Of a stretch of 64,000 bases of DNA, positions 17,250 through 25,796 are shown piece after piece. The position numbers and the translations under genes were made by a program. Source of the DNA: Segatella copri. GTDB lineage: Bacteria > Bacteroidota > Bacteroidia > Bacteroidales > Bacteroidaceae. The notes below the pieces were generated by a model that worked only from the letters and a program-made list of their open reading frames with translations, was not told the DNA's origin and did no database searches. Each line of letters starts with the position of its first letter. Positions within the stretch are counted from its first letter, which is position 1. The stretch covers positions 124,001 through 188,000 of the forward strand of contig NZ_CP042464.1 in assembly GCF_015074785.1 (NCBI RefSeq), written 5' to 3'.

Positions 17250-19751
17250 ATGAAGAAGATATTTGCTTTAGCAATCTTTCTATTGGGCGCTCAATCGTTG
17301 AGCGCCCGTGATCGCCAGTCTTTTGATAAAGGCTGGCTTTTCACTTTAGCAGATAGTGCCGGAATGTCAAAGTCTGATTATTCAGACCGGCATTGGCGAA
17401 GTTTGAATCTTCCTCACGATTGGGCGATAGAGGGCGATTTCTCTCCTTCGAATCCTTCGGGAGCCAGTGGTGGTGCATTGCCGGGCGGCATAGGATGGTA
17501 CCGTAAGCATTTCTCGGTGAATCCGAAGGAAAAGTATGACCGCTTTACCATCACCTTTGATGGAGTATATATGAATTCTACCGTGTATATCAATGGTCAT
17601 AAACTCGGAACCCGTCCTTATGGATACAGTACATTCGAGTATGATCTTACATCTTATATTAATAAGAAGGGTGATAATGTCATTGCAGTGAAGGTAGACA
17701 ACAGCGACCAGCCTAACAGCCGCTGGTATTCCGGTTGCGGTATTTACCGCCATGTCTGGCTCACCAAAACCATGAAATCTGCTTATATTCCCCAATGGGG
17801 ACAGTATGTAGCAACTTCTCCACAGGGTGATGTCAGGGTTAAGGTGGATTTCGCTGCTTCCGGTAATAAGATGAAACTCTCTGTCCGTAACACCATCTAT
17901 GATGCTGCAGGAAAGATTGTAGCCAAGAGTCAGGGTGTTCGGGAACAGAAACTCAAGGTGAAGAATCCGCATCTCTGGGACATCGGAAAGGGATATCTCT
18001 ATACTGTCAAGAGTGAGCTGTTAGTAAATGGGAAGGTAGTGGATGTTGCTACGACAACTGCCGGTTTCCGTGATGTGAAGTTTGATGCAAGGAAGGGTTT
18101 CTTCCTCAATGGCAAGAATCTCAAGATAAATGGTGTCTGTGAGCATCATGATTTCGGTTGCCTGGGTGCTGCCGTTAATGAGGATGCGATGCACCGTAAG
18201 CTTACCATCCTTCGCGATATGGGCGTGAACGCTATCCGAAGCAGTCATAATCCTCCGGCACCAGAACTCCTGAACATGTGCGATTCGATGGGTTTCCTCG
18301 TTATGGACGAGAGTTTCGACATGTGGCGCCGCAAGAAATCGAATGGCGATTATGCCCGTTTCTTCGATGAATGGCATAAGAAAGATCTGTCTGATCTCAT
18401 CAAGCGCGACCGTAATCATCCAAGTATCATTATGTGGAGTATCGGTAATGAGGTACTCGAACAATGGTCGGATGCGGCTGCTGATACGCTCAGTCTGGAG
18501 CAGGCTAACCTGGTTCTGAATGCCGGTCATGATGCTTCAACTTTGGCACATAGTGATGAACTGAGTGTCAATTCGCTTCTTACCCAGCATCTGGCAAAAA
18601 TCGTGAAGGAGTATGATCCTTGGGGCTATCGCCCTGTTACTGCTGGCTGTAATGAGCCCGACCCGAAGAATCATCTCTTCAAGAGTGGGGCTATTGATGT
18701 TATAGGTTTCAATTATCACCATCAGTGGGTGAAGGATGTGCCAAAGAATTTCCCTGGCAAGCCTTTCATTCTGTCGGAGAGTGTTTCTGCCTTGCAGACT
18801 CGTGGCTACTATATGATGCCTAGCGACAGCATTTATACTGCGCCAAAGGAATGGTGGTTGCCTTATACCGATCCTTCGTTTATGTGTTCGGCTTATGATA
18901 ATTTCCACGCATCATGGAGTAGTACCCACGAAGAAACCTGGGATGTGGTGAAGCACAACGACTTTGTGGGCGGACAGTTTATCTGGACCGGTTTCGATTA
19001 TATCGGTGAACCTACTCCTTATGCTTATCCTGCCCGTAGCAGTTATTTTGGCATTATCGATTTGGCGGGTCTTCCAAAAGACAGCTATTATATGTATCAG
19101 AGTGAGTGGACTCAGAAAGATGTGCTGCATCTCTTCCCTCATTGGAACTGGCTGCCGGGACAGACCATCGACATGTGGTGTTATTATAATCATGCTGATG
19201 AGGTGGAACTTTTTATCAATGGCAAGAGTCAGGGTATCCGTAAGAAGACTGTCTATGGTGCTAAGAACGAAGGCGATGCTTTCAGAAAGAGTACTGAATA
19301 TCATGTGATGTGGCGAGTAAACTTTGAACCGGGAGAAGTAAAGGTTGTAGCCAGAAAGAATGGTAAAGTTCTTAGAGAGCAGGTCATAAAGACAGCAGGA
19401 GCTCCTCATCATCTTGTGTTGAAGAAGACCTATCAGGGCTGTCAGGCTTTTGGCTCTTCTGATCCGACCACCTTTGTCGAGGTGAATGTAGTAGATAAAG
19501 ATGGCAATCTCTGTCCGAACGCAGATAACCAGATCTTCTTCTCTGTTTCAGGAGAAAAGGAGGCAAATGGTCAGAATATCCCGAATACACCAAAGATTCT
19601 GGGAACAGATAATGGGTGTCAGACTTCTTTGGAGCGTTTTACCGATTCACATCGCAAGGCATTCTTCGGAAAATGTGTCGTTGTGATAAAAGGTAAGGGA
19701 ATGCTCAAGGCACAGGCAGTAGACTTAAAGGATGCTTCTGTAGCTCTGTGA
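17250..19751 (+). CDS. Glycoside hydrolase family 2 protein (beta-galactosidase-like)
   Basis: An 833-residue secreted or lipid-free periplasmic enzyme (signal peptide about 1-19). Domains in order: GH2 sugar-binding N-domain (FDGVYMNSTVYINGHKLGTR, RWYSGCGIYRHVWL), immunoglobulin-like domain about 180-275, TIM barrel from about 280 with acid/base Glu about 401 in IIMWSIGNEVLE and nucleophile Glu about 510 in PFILSESVSALQ, and C-terminal beta domains with VELFINGKSQGIRKK. The GH2 members next to GH31 alpha-xylosidases in xyloglucan loci are beta-galactosidases that strip galactose side chains; that assignment here is inference from context. Confidence 0.9.
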   Translation: MKKIFALAIFLLGAQSLSARDRQSFDKGWLFTLADSAGMSKSDYSDRHWRSLNLPHDWAIEGDFSPSNPSGASGGALPGGIGWYRKHFSVNPKEKYDRFTITFDGVYMNSTVYINGHKLGTRPYGYSTFEYDLTSYINKKGDNVIAVKVDNSDQPNSRWYSGCGIYRHVWLTKTMKSAYIPQWGQYVATSPQGDVRVKVDFAASGNKMKLSVRNTIYDAAGKIVAKSQGVREQKLKVKNPHLWDIGKGYLYTVKSELLVNGKVVDVATTTAGFRDVKFDARKGFFLNGKNLKINGVCEHHDFGCLGAAVNEDAMHRKLTILRDMGVNAIRSSHNPPAPELLNMCDSMGFLVMDESFDMWRRKKSNGDYARFFDEWHKKDLSDLIKRDRNHPSIIMWSIGNEVLEQWSDAAADTLSLEQANLVLNAGHDASTLAHSDELSVNSLLTQHLAKIVKEYDPWGYRPVTAGCNEPDPKNHLFKSGAIDVIGFNYHHQWVKDVPKNFPGKPFILSESVSALQTRGYYMMPSDSIYTAPKEWWLPYTDPSFMCSAYDNFHASWSSTHEETWDVVKHNDFVGGQFIWTGFDYIGEPTPYAYPARSSYFGIIDLAGLPKDSYYMYQSEWTQKDVLHLFPHWNWLPGQTIDMWCYYNHADEVELFINGKSQGIRKKTVYGAKNEGDAFRKSTEYHVMWRVNFEPGEVKVVARKNGKVLREQVIKTAGAPHHLVLKKTYQGCQAFGSSDPTTFVEVNVVDKDGNLCPNADNQIFFSVSGEKEANGQNIPNTPKILGTDNGCQTSLERFTDSHRKAFFGKCVVVIKGKGMLKAQAVDLKDASVAL

Positions 19752-19859
19752 TTATAGTAATATTCTGAAAATCAAAACATTAAAGATTTATATTGCGAAG
19801 AAGAGGATGTGTCATAAGTTTATGATTCACCCTCTTCTTGTCGTTGGTAAATATGGGTT

Positions 19860-19969
19860 ATGTTGCTGGAAGAGATAGGATATGTTGCTGAAAGAGATAG
19901 GGTATGTTGTTGAAAGAGATAGAATAAGTTGTTGAAAGAGATAGGATATGTTGTTGAGACAGTCAGTAT
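19860..19969. repeat. 22-bp tandem repeat array C (5 units)
   Basis: Five units of 22 bp with consensus ATGTTGTTGAAAGAGATAGG plus two bases; units start at 19860, 19882, 19904, 19926 and 19948, the last partly diverged. Not palindromic. Lies inside the inverted-repeat-bounded element. Confidence 0.85.
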
Positions 19970-19976
19970 CTTCGGT

Positions 19977-20041
19977 CGCACAACAGCTGTTGTGCGCTTG
20001 CATAACAGCTGATATGCGCATGCACAACACCTGTTGTGCAT
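19977..20041. repeat. 22-bp tandem palindrome array D (3 units)
   Basis: Three dyads centred at 19986.5, 20008.5 and 20030.5, exactly 22 bp apart. The first is the perfect palindrome CGCACAACAGCTGTTGTGCG. In the second, CACA/TGTG has become CATA/TATG in both arms, keeping pairing; the third keeps GCACAACA/TGTTGTGC around a changed centre. Confidence 0.85.
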
Positions 20042-20112
20042 GCGGTAGTCAACTGTTATACACCAACTATTATCCTGATTTATGACACACCCTCTTTTTT
20101 CGCTCTTAAAAA

Positions 20113-20192
20113 CGAAAAAGGTTTTGAAGCATTGGGACCCAAGGGATTTGGGTATCTCTATTATGCTAGTAATAGAAATTTAGCTTCAAAAC
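20113..20192 (-). ncRNA. Candidate small RNA (promoter plus terminator)
   Basis: Minus-strand TATCTTTGC (20206-20198) is followed by a stem GGTTTTGAAGC (20193-20183) and GCTTCAAAACC (20130-20120), enclosing 52 nt, and then TTTTT. This gives a transcript of about 80 nt with a closing terminator stem and no reading frame of note. A -33 element is not clear. Confidence 0.4.
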
Positions 20193-20256
20193 CTGCGGCA
20201 AAGATACATCTTTTTTTCGAATAAAAAAACTTTTTCGAATAAAAAATATAAAAAAC

Positions 20257-20288
20257 TTGCTCTTATCAAAAAATATACGTAACTTTGT
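20257..20288 (+). promoter_or_regulatory. Promoter upstream of the small ORF and GNAT gene
   Basis: TTG (20257-20259) and TAACTTTGT (20280-20288), spacing 20, give a transcript covering the 15-codon ORF at 20321 and the GNAT gene at 20410. Confidence 0.55.
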
Positions 20289-20320
20289 AAACGATAAGGC
20301 ATCAAACCCAATCTGCAATC

Positions 20321-20368
20321 ATGAAAAAAGTAATCTTTGTAGAATTTCCTCACGATGCTGGAGCATGA
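20321..20368 (+). CDS. Possible 15-residue leader peptide
   Basis: ATG at 20321 opens MKKVIFVEFPHDAGA and stops at 20366-20368, 41 bp before the GNAT gene and just downstream of a promoter. It could be a leader peptide or the stub of a decayed gene. There is no independent support for translation. Confidence 0.2.
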   Translation: MKKVIFVEFPHDAGA

Positions 20369-20409
20369 AAGAAATAACAATAATAAAGCAATAAAATAAA
20401 AATAGTATA

Positions 20410-20985
20410 ATGAAAATTCAAATAGAACAGGCTACGCCTGACAAGGCTTCGCATATCGCATCGCTTATCATGGAGGCGATGAATGCGCAGTGTTGCCAAA
20501 ATTTTGCTGGTCCTCAGCATACATTGGTTGATTTTCACCGTATGATGACTAAACTTGTAGAGATGGAGGACAGTCAGTATAGTTATAAGAACACATTAGT
20601 TGCTATGTCTACTGATGGCATTCTTGTTGGCATCTTGGTTGCATACGATGGTGCTGACGTCAAAAGATTACGTAAGCGCTTTATTGAGGCTGCAATCGTG
20701 GCTTTTGGAATAGACTATTCGGCTATGGAGCTTGAAACAGAGGAAGGTGAGTTCTATTTGGATAGTTTGGCTGTTTCTAACCAATACCGTGGAAAAGGTA
20801 TTGCATCTAAACTGTTGGATGCTGCTATCTCTCGCGCAAGAGAATTAGGACTTCCTGCTGTAGGTTTGCTTTGTGATAAAGGCAATCCGAAAGCGGAGCG
20901 TCTCTATACGAAGGTTGGTTTCCAATATGTCAATGATACCACTTGGGGTGGTCATGCAATGAAACATCTTCAGTATAAATTGTAA
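20410..20985 (+). CDS. GNAT family N-acetyltransferase
   Basis: A 191-residue cytoplasmic acetyltransferase. The acetyl-CoA binding motif A reads LAVSNQYRGKGIASKLLDAA near residues 118-138 (Q/R-x-x-G-x-G/A present), and motif B GNPKAERLYTKVGFQYV near 160-175 is the usual GNAT helix and strand. The N-terminal half is longer than in RimI-like proteins. The acceptor (small molecule or protein amine) is unknown. It is transcribed alone from the promoter at 20257, and is followed by a GGGCAAAC/GTTTGCCC stem and then an IS1380-type transposase. Confidence 0.85.
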   Translation: MKIQIEQATPDKASHIASLIMEAMNAQCCQNFAGPQHTLVDFHRMMTKLVEMEDSQYSYKNTLVAMSTDGILVGILVAYDGADVKRLRKRFIEAAIVAFGIDYSAMELETEEGEFYLDSLAVSNQYRGKGIASKLLDAAISRARELGLPAVGLLCDKGNPKAERLYTKVGFQYVNDTTWGGHAMKHLQYKL

Positions 20986-20992
20986 TCTGATA

Positions 20993-21016
20993 GGGCAAAC
21001 TGTGCAAACGTTTGCC
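20993..21016 (+). terminator. Inverted repeat after the GNAT gene
   Basis: GGGCAAAC (20993-21000) pairs with GTTTGCCC (21009-21016) around a 8-nt loop. No T-run follows, so intrinsic termination is uncertain. Confidence 0.4.
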
Positions 21017-21070
21017 CAATAAAAAGTACCTTAATTCCGCAACACTATAATTTAACTTTATTTATAAGTT

Positions 21071-21095
21071 CCTGAGCAACAAAAAGTTGCCCAGG
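21071..21095. repeat. Hairpin at the presumed left end of the IS1380-type element
   Basis: CCTGAGCAAC and GTTGCCCAGG enclose AAAAA. The hairpin sits about 70 bp upstream of the transposase start, a position that fits the left terminus. A matching inverted end was not found downstream of the gene, so the element may be truncated on the right. Confidence 0.4.
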
Positions 21096-21165
21096 ATTTT
21101 GCCATGTCAGAATTTTCACTTATCTTAGTGTTGCAAAAAGAAAACAAGCAAAACTCTAATATGAC

Positions 21166-22455
21166 ATGGCAAAAATACAAATTAAATCTGAGAAACTCAC
21201 ACCTTTTGGAGGAATTTTTTCAATCATGGAGAAATTTGACTCCATGCTTTCACCCGTTATCGACTCAACACTGGGTCAGAGATGCAGCAGTATCTTCGGA
21301 TATCAGTTCAGCGAGATAGTCCGTTCGCTGATGAGCGTTTATTTCTGTGGCGGCTCATGCGTGGAAGATGTAACGTCACAACTGATGCGCCATCTCTCGT
21401 ATCATCCTACCCTTCGTACATGCAGCTCTGATACCATCCTCAGAGCCATCAAGGAACTGACACAGGAAAACATCTCCTATACTTCCGACCAAGGCAAGAC
21501 CTATGATTTCAATACTGCAGACAAACTCAACACATTGCTTATAAACGCTTTGGTTTCTACAGGCGAGTTGAAGGAAATTGAGGAATACGATGTTGACTTT
21601 GACCATCAGTTCCTTGAAACGGAGAAGTATGATGCAAAACCGACCTACAAAAAGTTCCTCGGCTACAGGCCTGGCGTATATGTTATCGGTGACAAGATAG
21701 TCTATATCGAGAACAGCGATGGTAACACGAATGTGCGTTTTCATCAGGCAGACACCCATAAGAGATTCTTCGCTCTTCTGGAATCCCAGAACATCCGTGT
21801 AAATCGCTTCAGGGCAGACTGCGGTTCCTGCTCGAAGGAAATCGTCAGTGAGATAGAGAAGCATTGCAAACATTTCTACATCCGTGCCAACCGATGCAGT
21901 TCGCTCTACAATGACATCTTTGCTCTGAGAGGATGGAAGACGGAGGAGATTAACGGCATCCAGTTCGAACTCAATTCCATTCTCGTTGAGAAATGGGAAG
22001 GCAAGTGCTATCGTCTTGTCATCCAGAGACAAAGACGCAACAGTGGCGACCTTGACCTGTGGGAAGGCGAATACACTTACCGTTGTATTCTGACCAACGA
22101 TTACAAGTCATCGACAAGGGACATTGTTGAATTCTACAATCTGCGTGGCGGCAAGGAACGTATCTTTGACGACATGAACAACGGATTCGGTTGGAGCAGG
22201 CTCCCCAAGTCATTCATGGCGGAGAATACTGTCTTTCTTCTGCTTACTGCATTGATACACAATTTCTACAAGACCATCATGAGCAGGCTTGACACCAAGG
22301 CTTTTGGGCTCAAGAAAACGAGTCGCATAAAGGCTTTTGTCTTCAGATTCATCTCCGTACCTGCCAAGTGGATCATGACTGCAAGGCAATACGTGCTGAA
22401 TATCTACACAGAGAACCGAGCTTATGCAAAACCCTTCAAAACAGAATTCGGATAA
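21166..22455 (+). CDS. IS1380 family transposase
   Basis: A 429-residue DDE transposase of the IS1380 (IS4-like) type. Features seen: N-terminal MAKIQIKSEKLTPFGGIF, EYDVDFDHQFLETEKYDAKP carrying the first acidic residue, RADCGSCSKEIVSEIEKHCK with the second Asp, and YNLRGGKERIFDDMNNGFGW, the Y-x2-R-x3-E signature region with the final Glu. Length is normal for the family. The frame is intact, so it may be active, although a right inverted repeat could not be identified. It separates the GNAT gene from the alanine-symporter operon and its candidate RNA. Confidence 0.88.
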   Translation: MAKIQIKSEKLTPFGGIFSIMEKFDSMLSPVIDSTLGQRCSSIFGYQFSEIVRSLMSVYFCGGSCVEDVTSQLMRHLSYHPTLRTCSSDTILRAIKELTQENISYTSDQGKTYDFNTADKLNTLLINALVSTGELKEIEEYDVDFDHQFLETEKYDAKPTYKKFLGYRPGVYVIGDKIVYIENSDGNTNVRFHQADTHKRFFALLESQNIRVNRFRADCGSCSKEIVSEIEKHCKHFYIRANRCSSLYNDIFALRGWKTEEINGIQFELNSILVEKWEGKCYRLVIQRQRRNSGDLDLWEGEYTYRCILTNDYKSSTRDIVEFYNLRGGKERIFDDMNNGFGWSRLPKSFMAENTVFLLLTALIHNFYKTIMSRLDTKAFGLKKTSRIKAFVFRFISVPAKWIMTARQYVLNIYTENRAYAKPFKTEFG

Positions 22456-22688
22456 GAATCCTTTCTTTCCGGTTTGAATCTGCGTATTACCTCAAGTCGC
22501 ATCGTGGGGTAAGGGGATGGTGGCTACATATTGATGTTGTGCTGTTGCTTTTTACTGAAAGCTGCTACTAACGACTCATAAATCTACCCTTAATCGTGTA
22601 TTGGATGATAGTTGCGGATTTTAGGAAGTATAGAAATCAACAGAAAATGTGCTGTTTATTCCGCAAACGGTAGTATCTTTGCACCATA

Positions 22689-22795
22689 AGTTCATAACGA
22701 ATAGGTTTTTTGGTTTTTAGAAAAGATATTTTATTAGTTTTTGTTGATTTAATAATAAAAGCTCGGTCTGCAGTGATGCAATGCCGAGCTTTTGT
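22689..22795 (+). ncRNA. Candidate small RNA ending in a bidirectional terminator
   Basis: TATCTTTGC at 22674-22682 is a strong -7 element; a transcript starting near 22689 would end at the hairpin AAAAGCTCGG (22757-22766)/CCGAGCTTTT (22784-22793). No reading frame of note lies within the 105 nt. On the other strand the same hairpin can terminate the alanine-symporter operon. Confidence 0.4.
22757..22793. terminator. Bidirectional intrinsic terminator
   Basis: Ten-base stem (AAAAGCTCGG with its complement) with T-runs on either strand; serves the minus-strand symporter operon, whose last stop is 42 bp away, and the candidate plus-strand RNA. Confidence 0.7.
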
Positions 22796-22834
22796 ATTTT
22801 TACTCCCTTTCAGGGTATTTCCTTTCTGTGTCTT

Positions 22835-24211
22835 TTATTCTAATTCCTCTATTTCTTTTTCGTCCATGTCTTTATCTAACTGGTCTCTCCACAGATACTT
22901 TCTGGTTTCATGCACTATGATACCACTCAGGCAGAGCAAGGAGATAAGGTTTGGTATCGCCATTAAAGCATTCATGCAGTCGGCAATGTTCCAAACCAGT
23001 CCCAGGCTGATGACACTACCCAGGAAGATAGTAGCAATATAGACTATGCGGAAACAGAGCATCCACTTTTTGCCTTTCAGATATTCTACGCACCGTTCTC
23101 CATAATAACTCCATCCCAATGTCGTACTGAATGCAAATGTTGCCAGTCCGATGGTCAATATCGGAGCTCCGATATATGGAATCTTACTGAAGGCAGCCTT
23201 GGTGAGTGCTGCTCCGTTATGATAGTCGATGTCTGGGTATGCTATGATACTTGAGGTGATGACAAGACCTGTAAGGGCACAGATGATGACAGTATCCCAA
23301 AAGGTACCGGTAGATGAAACCAATGCCTGACGCACAGGGTTACGGGTTTGGGCTGCTGCAGCAACGATGGGTGCAGAACCCAGACCACTTTCGTTAGAGA
23401 ACAATCCGCGGGCTATACCATAGCGGGCTGCAATCATCATGGTACTTCCTGCAAAACCGCCACCTGCTGCCTTAGTCGTGAATGCAGAGTCTAAGATTAC
23501 GTGGATGGCAGGCAATAAATAAGCATGATTTACACAGAGAATGTAGATGCAGCCTAATACATAAAAGAGTGCCATGAAAGGTACCAGCATGCCGCAAACC
23601 TTGGCGATACTGTTCACGCCTCCAAGAATCACAGCTGCTCCTAAAGCCGTAACGATGGTTCCAGTAATGTATGGAGAAATGCCGTATTGGTTTTCTACCA
23701 GGGTAGAGATGGCATTTGCCTGTACCGTGCTACCGATTCCGAATGATGCCAATGCGGCAAAGAGGGCGAACAGAACTGCAAGCCATTTCCAGCCCAATCC
23801 TTTTTCCAGGGCATACATAGGACCACCCAACATCGTGCCTCGCTTGGTCTTTACGCGATATTTTACGGCGAGTAATCCTTCGGCATATTTGGTAGAAATA
23901 CCAAAGACACCGGTTAACCAGCACCAGAGTACGGCTCCTGGTCCGCCAAGAGCGATAGCTGTAGCCACACCGATGATGTTACCGGTACCAATTGTAGCTG
24001 CCAGTGCTGTTGCCAGTGCTCCGAACTGTGAAACATCTCCTGTGGCATTCTTGTCTTTCTTTACAGACAGTTTGATTGCCTTGAAAATCTTGCGTTGTGG
24101 AAAGCGCAAGCGGATGGTCAGAAAGATGTGGGTTCCCAACAGCAGGATAATCATAGGCCATCCCCAGAGGAATGAACTAAATGCGGTGAAAAAATCGTTT
24201 ATTGCATCCAT
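22835..24211 (-). CDS. Alanine/glycine:cation symporter family protein (AGCS)
   Basis: A 458-residue inner-membrane transporter that takes up alanine or glycine with Na+ or H+. The family signature is clear: GALATALAATIGTGNIIGVA with ALGGPGAVLWCWLTGVFGIS at residues about 64-105, followed by TKYAEGLLAVKYR; SNESGLGSAPIVAAAA near 275-290 is the second conserved block. About eleven hydrophobic segments are present and the length is normal. It is the last gene of a minus-strand operon behind two DUF4230 genes (78-bp gap, no promoter in it). The C-terminus carries acidic DKDMDEKEIEELE. Confidence 0.93.
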   Translation of the reverse strand: MDAINDFFTAFSSFLWGWPMIILLLGTHIFLTIRLRFPQRKIFKAIKLSVKKDKNATGDVSQFGALATALAATIGTGNIIGVATAIALGGPGAVLWCWLTGVFGISTKYAEGLLAVKYRVKTKRGTMLGGPMYALEKGLGWKWLAVLFALFAALASFGIGSTVQANAISTLVENQYGISPYITGTIVTALGAAVILGGVNSIAKVCGMLVPFMALFYVLGCIYILCVNHAYLLPAIHVILDSAFTTKAAGGGFAGSTMMIAARYGIARGLFSNESGLGSAPIVAAAAQTRNPVRQALVSSTGTFWDTVIICALTGLVITSSIIAYPDIDYHNGAALTKAAFSKIPYIGAPILTIGLATFAFSTTLGWSYYGERCVEYLKGKKWMLCFRIVYIATIFLGSVISLGLVWNIADCMNALMAIPNLISLLCLSGIIVHETRKYLWRDQLDKDMDEKEIEELE

Positions 24212-24289
24212 CTCTTAAAAATTTTATGTTTATCTTATATCTATATTTTTTATACCTGATAACGCAGTTACTTATGTGTTATAACCTTG

Positions 24290-24862
24290 TTATTTCTCAA
24301 ATTCTATCTTTACGTTTTTGAATCCCATTGCTTTCAGCATCTCTCTAAACTGAGTTTTGGCATTCGCCTGTGCAGTATAGATATTGGTGCGGTTTAAGCA
24401 ACGTTTCTTCATGGCTTGATAAGCACGCTCATACATAGCCTGTCTGTCGCTGCCTGTCCATTTGCCTTCTTCAAAGAAACTCTTGGTCTTCGCTTCGTCA
24501 ATGAAGTTATGGTCCAGCAGTTTGATAGGAGGTAAAGTGCAAACGATGCTGTCCTGGCTGGCTTGTAGCCATCCTTTTTTTACATCCTTCATATCGATAC
24601 CCAAGCGCAACGTTCCGTAATAGATACGTACCAGTTGGTCATCGCCAAAAAAGCCACGGCGTATAGTATCTATCAGTTCTTCATCACTTACAGATAGAAA
24701 TTCCCATTGACCGATATTCTCGATGCTTTCTACCTGAGTGGGTGAGAGGGTTGTCTTATCTTCCTGTACCACGCTGACCTCGTTGTCTTTGGTGAGCCAA
24801 TAGAAGGCTCCACCCAGAATAAGGATCAGTGCTAATAGTACGATGATTTGTATTCTTTTCAT
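24290..24862 (-). CDS. DUF4230 domain-containing membrane-anchored protein
   Basis: A 190-residue protein with one N-terminal membrane anchor (residues 6-24, no lipobox) and a soluble DUF4230 domain facing the periplasm. The block DDQLVRIYYGTLRLGIDMKD followed by a DSIVCTLPPIKLLDHNFIDE segment is the conserved part of the family. DUF4230 proteins have no known biochemical role. It lies 17 bp downstream of a second DUF4230 gene that encodes a lipoprotein, so the two are probably partners or duplicates, and upstream of the alanine symporter. Confidence 0.8.
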   Translation of the reverse strand: MKRIQIIVLLALILILGGAFYWLTKDNEVSVVQEDKTTLSPTQVESIENIGQWEFLSVSDEELIDTIRRGFFGDDQLVRIYYGTLRLGIDMKDVKKGWLQASQDSIVCTLPPIKLLDHNFIDEAKTKSFFEEGKWTGSDRQAMYERAYQAMKKRCLNRTNIYTAQANAKTQFREMLKAMGFKNVKIEFEK

Positions 24863-24879
24863 ATCATTGTTCTCCTCGC

Positions 24880-25551
24880 TTAGTGATTCTTTTCGATAGT
24901 TGTCTTATCCAGAAGAGTCTTCAGATCGTTGAAAGTGAATTTCTTCCTGAAACTGATTTTGATATTCTCTTCTGCGAATCCCATGTCCTGTAGCATCGGA
25001 ATCAGGGTGTTTGCTGCACTTTGGCGTGCCTGCTCAAGAATATCTAGGTTCGGGATATCGCGAATAATACTTTCCCTGCCTTGTTGTTCGAATTGTGACA
25101 GTTCTGCATCACTGTAGTTCTTTCTGGTGAGTGAAACGAATTGTCTTACACCTTCATGATTGATTTTACTGCTGGTGAGCATCACTTTTGGGTCTGGCAA
25201 GATGATTTCTATCTTGTCACCTTGTCGGTTAACGTTCTTGGCAGAGAATCCTGAAAAGTCTACATAAGCTTTTAATGTCGCATCCATCGGAATGGCCACC
25301 TTGCGGTTGGAGCCGGGAACATGAATATTAAAGTCTTTCTTGAACAGTGAGCCCTTCAGATTGAGCTGGTCATCATGTGTTATAATCTTATGAACATGAG
25401 CTTCAGCTGTATATAAGCGATTGCATTTCTGTATCTGCATCACCATCACAGGTATTGTGTCGATGACTTGCTCCTTCTTTTCTGTTTGCTGATGCGAACA
25501 TGAAATGAAGGCAAAAAATACAGAAATGATAAATATTAACCTATTTTTCAT
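24880..25551 (-). CDS. DUF4230 domain-containing lipoprotein
   Basis: A 223-residue lipoprotein. The start at 25551 (MKNRLIFIISVFFAFISC) is chosen because it gives a proper signal peptide with lipobox FISC and lies just downstream of the promoter at 25573-25603; an upstream ATG at 25665 would precede that promoter. The soluble part (AEAHVHKIITHDDQ, KVAIPMDATLKAYVDFSGFS, KIEIILPDPKVMLTSSKI) matches DUF4230 with its beta-rich core. First gene of the operon with the second DUF4230 gene and the alanine:cation symporter. Function unknown. Confidence 0.8.
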   Translation of the reverse strand: MKNRLIFIISVFFAFISCSHQQTEKKEQVIDTIPVMVMQIQKCNRLYTAEAHVHKIITHDDQLNLKGSLFKKDFNIHVPGSNRKVAIPMDATLKAYVDFSGFSAKNVNRQGDKIEIILPDPKVMLTSSKINHEGVRQFVSLTRKNYSDAELSQFEQQGRESIIRDIPNLDILEQARQSAANTLIPMLQDMGFAEENIKISFRKKFTFNDLKTLLDKTTIEKNH

Positions 25552-25572
25552 ACTTAATGTCTTTATTATGCT

Positions 25573-25603
25573 GCAAAGGTACGGCAAATTGTTCGAAAAA
25601 CAA
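25573..25603 (-). promoter_or_regulatory. Promoter of the DUF4230-symporter operon
   Basis: Minus-strand TACCTTTGC (25581-25573) with TTG (25603-25601) 19 bases upstream; start codon at 25551. Confidence 0.65.
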
Positions 25604-25796
25604 AACAAAATCGTTTTTTTTGATGTTCTTTTGCTAAGAAATGAAAAAAAAAGCAGAAAAAGCACTTTTTTTTATATCTTGATTAAACCTTTTCATTTTC
25701 TTTACGTCAAAGTTACGATTAGAATTCATAAACTGAACTTTTATTATATCGTGTAAGATTCAATAGGAAATTTATTAGTTAGTATTTAGGTATGTA

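Larger units (their letters stand above)
19803..20094. mobile_element. MITE-like element bounded by GAGGGTGTGTCATAA-type inverted ends
   Basis: GAGGATGTGTCATAA (19803-19817) and TTATGACACACCCTC (20080-20094) match inversely at 14 of 15 positions and enclose 260 bp without coding capacity that carry both 22-bp repeat arrays. The same right-hand end is seen alone at 26859-26873. The ends resemble insertion-sequence termini, so this may be a non-autonomous element; no clear target duplication was found. Confidence 0.45.

Noticed and set aside
22456..22680. Right inverted repeat of the IS1380-type element
   Set aside because: No sequence complementary to the left hairpin region or upstream sequence was found, so the right boundary is left open.
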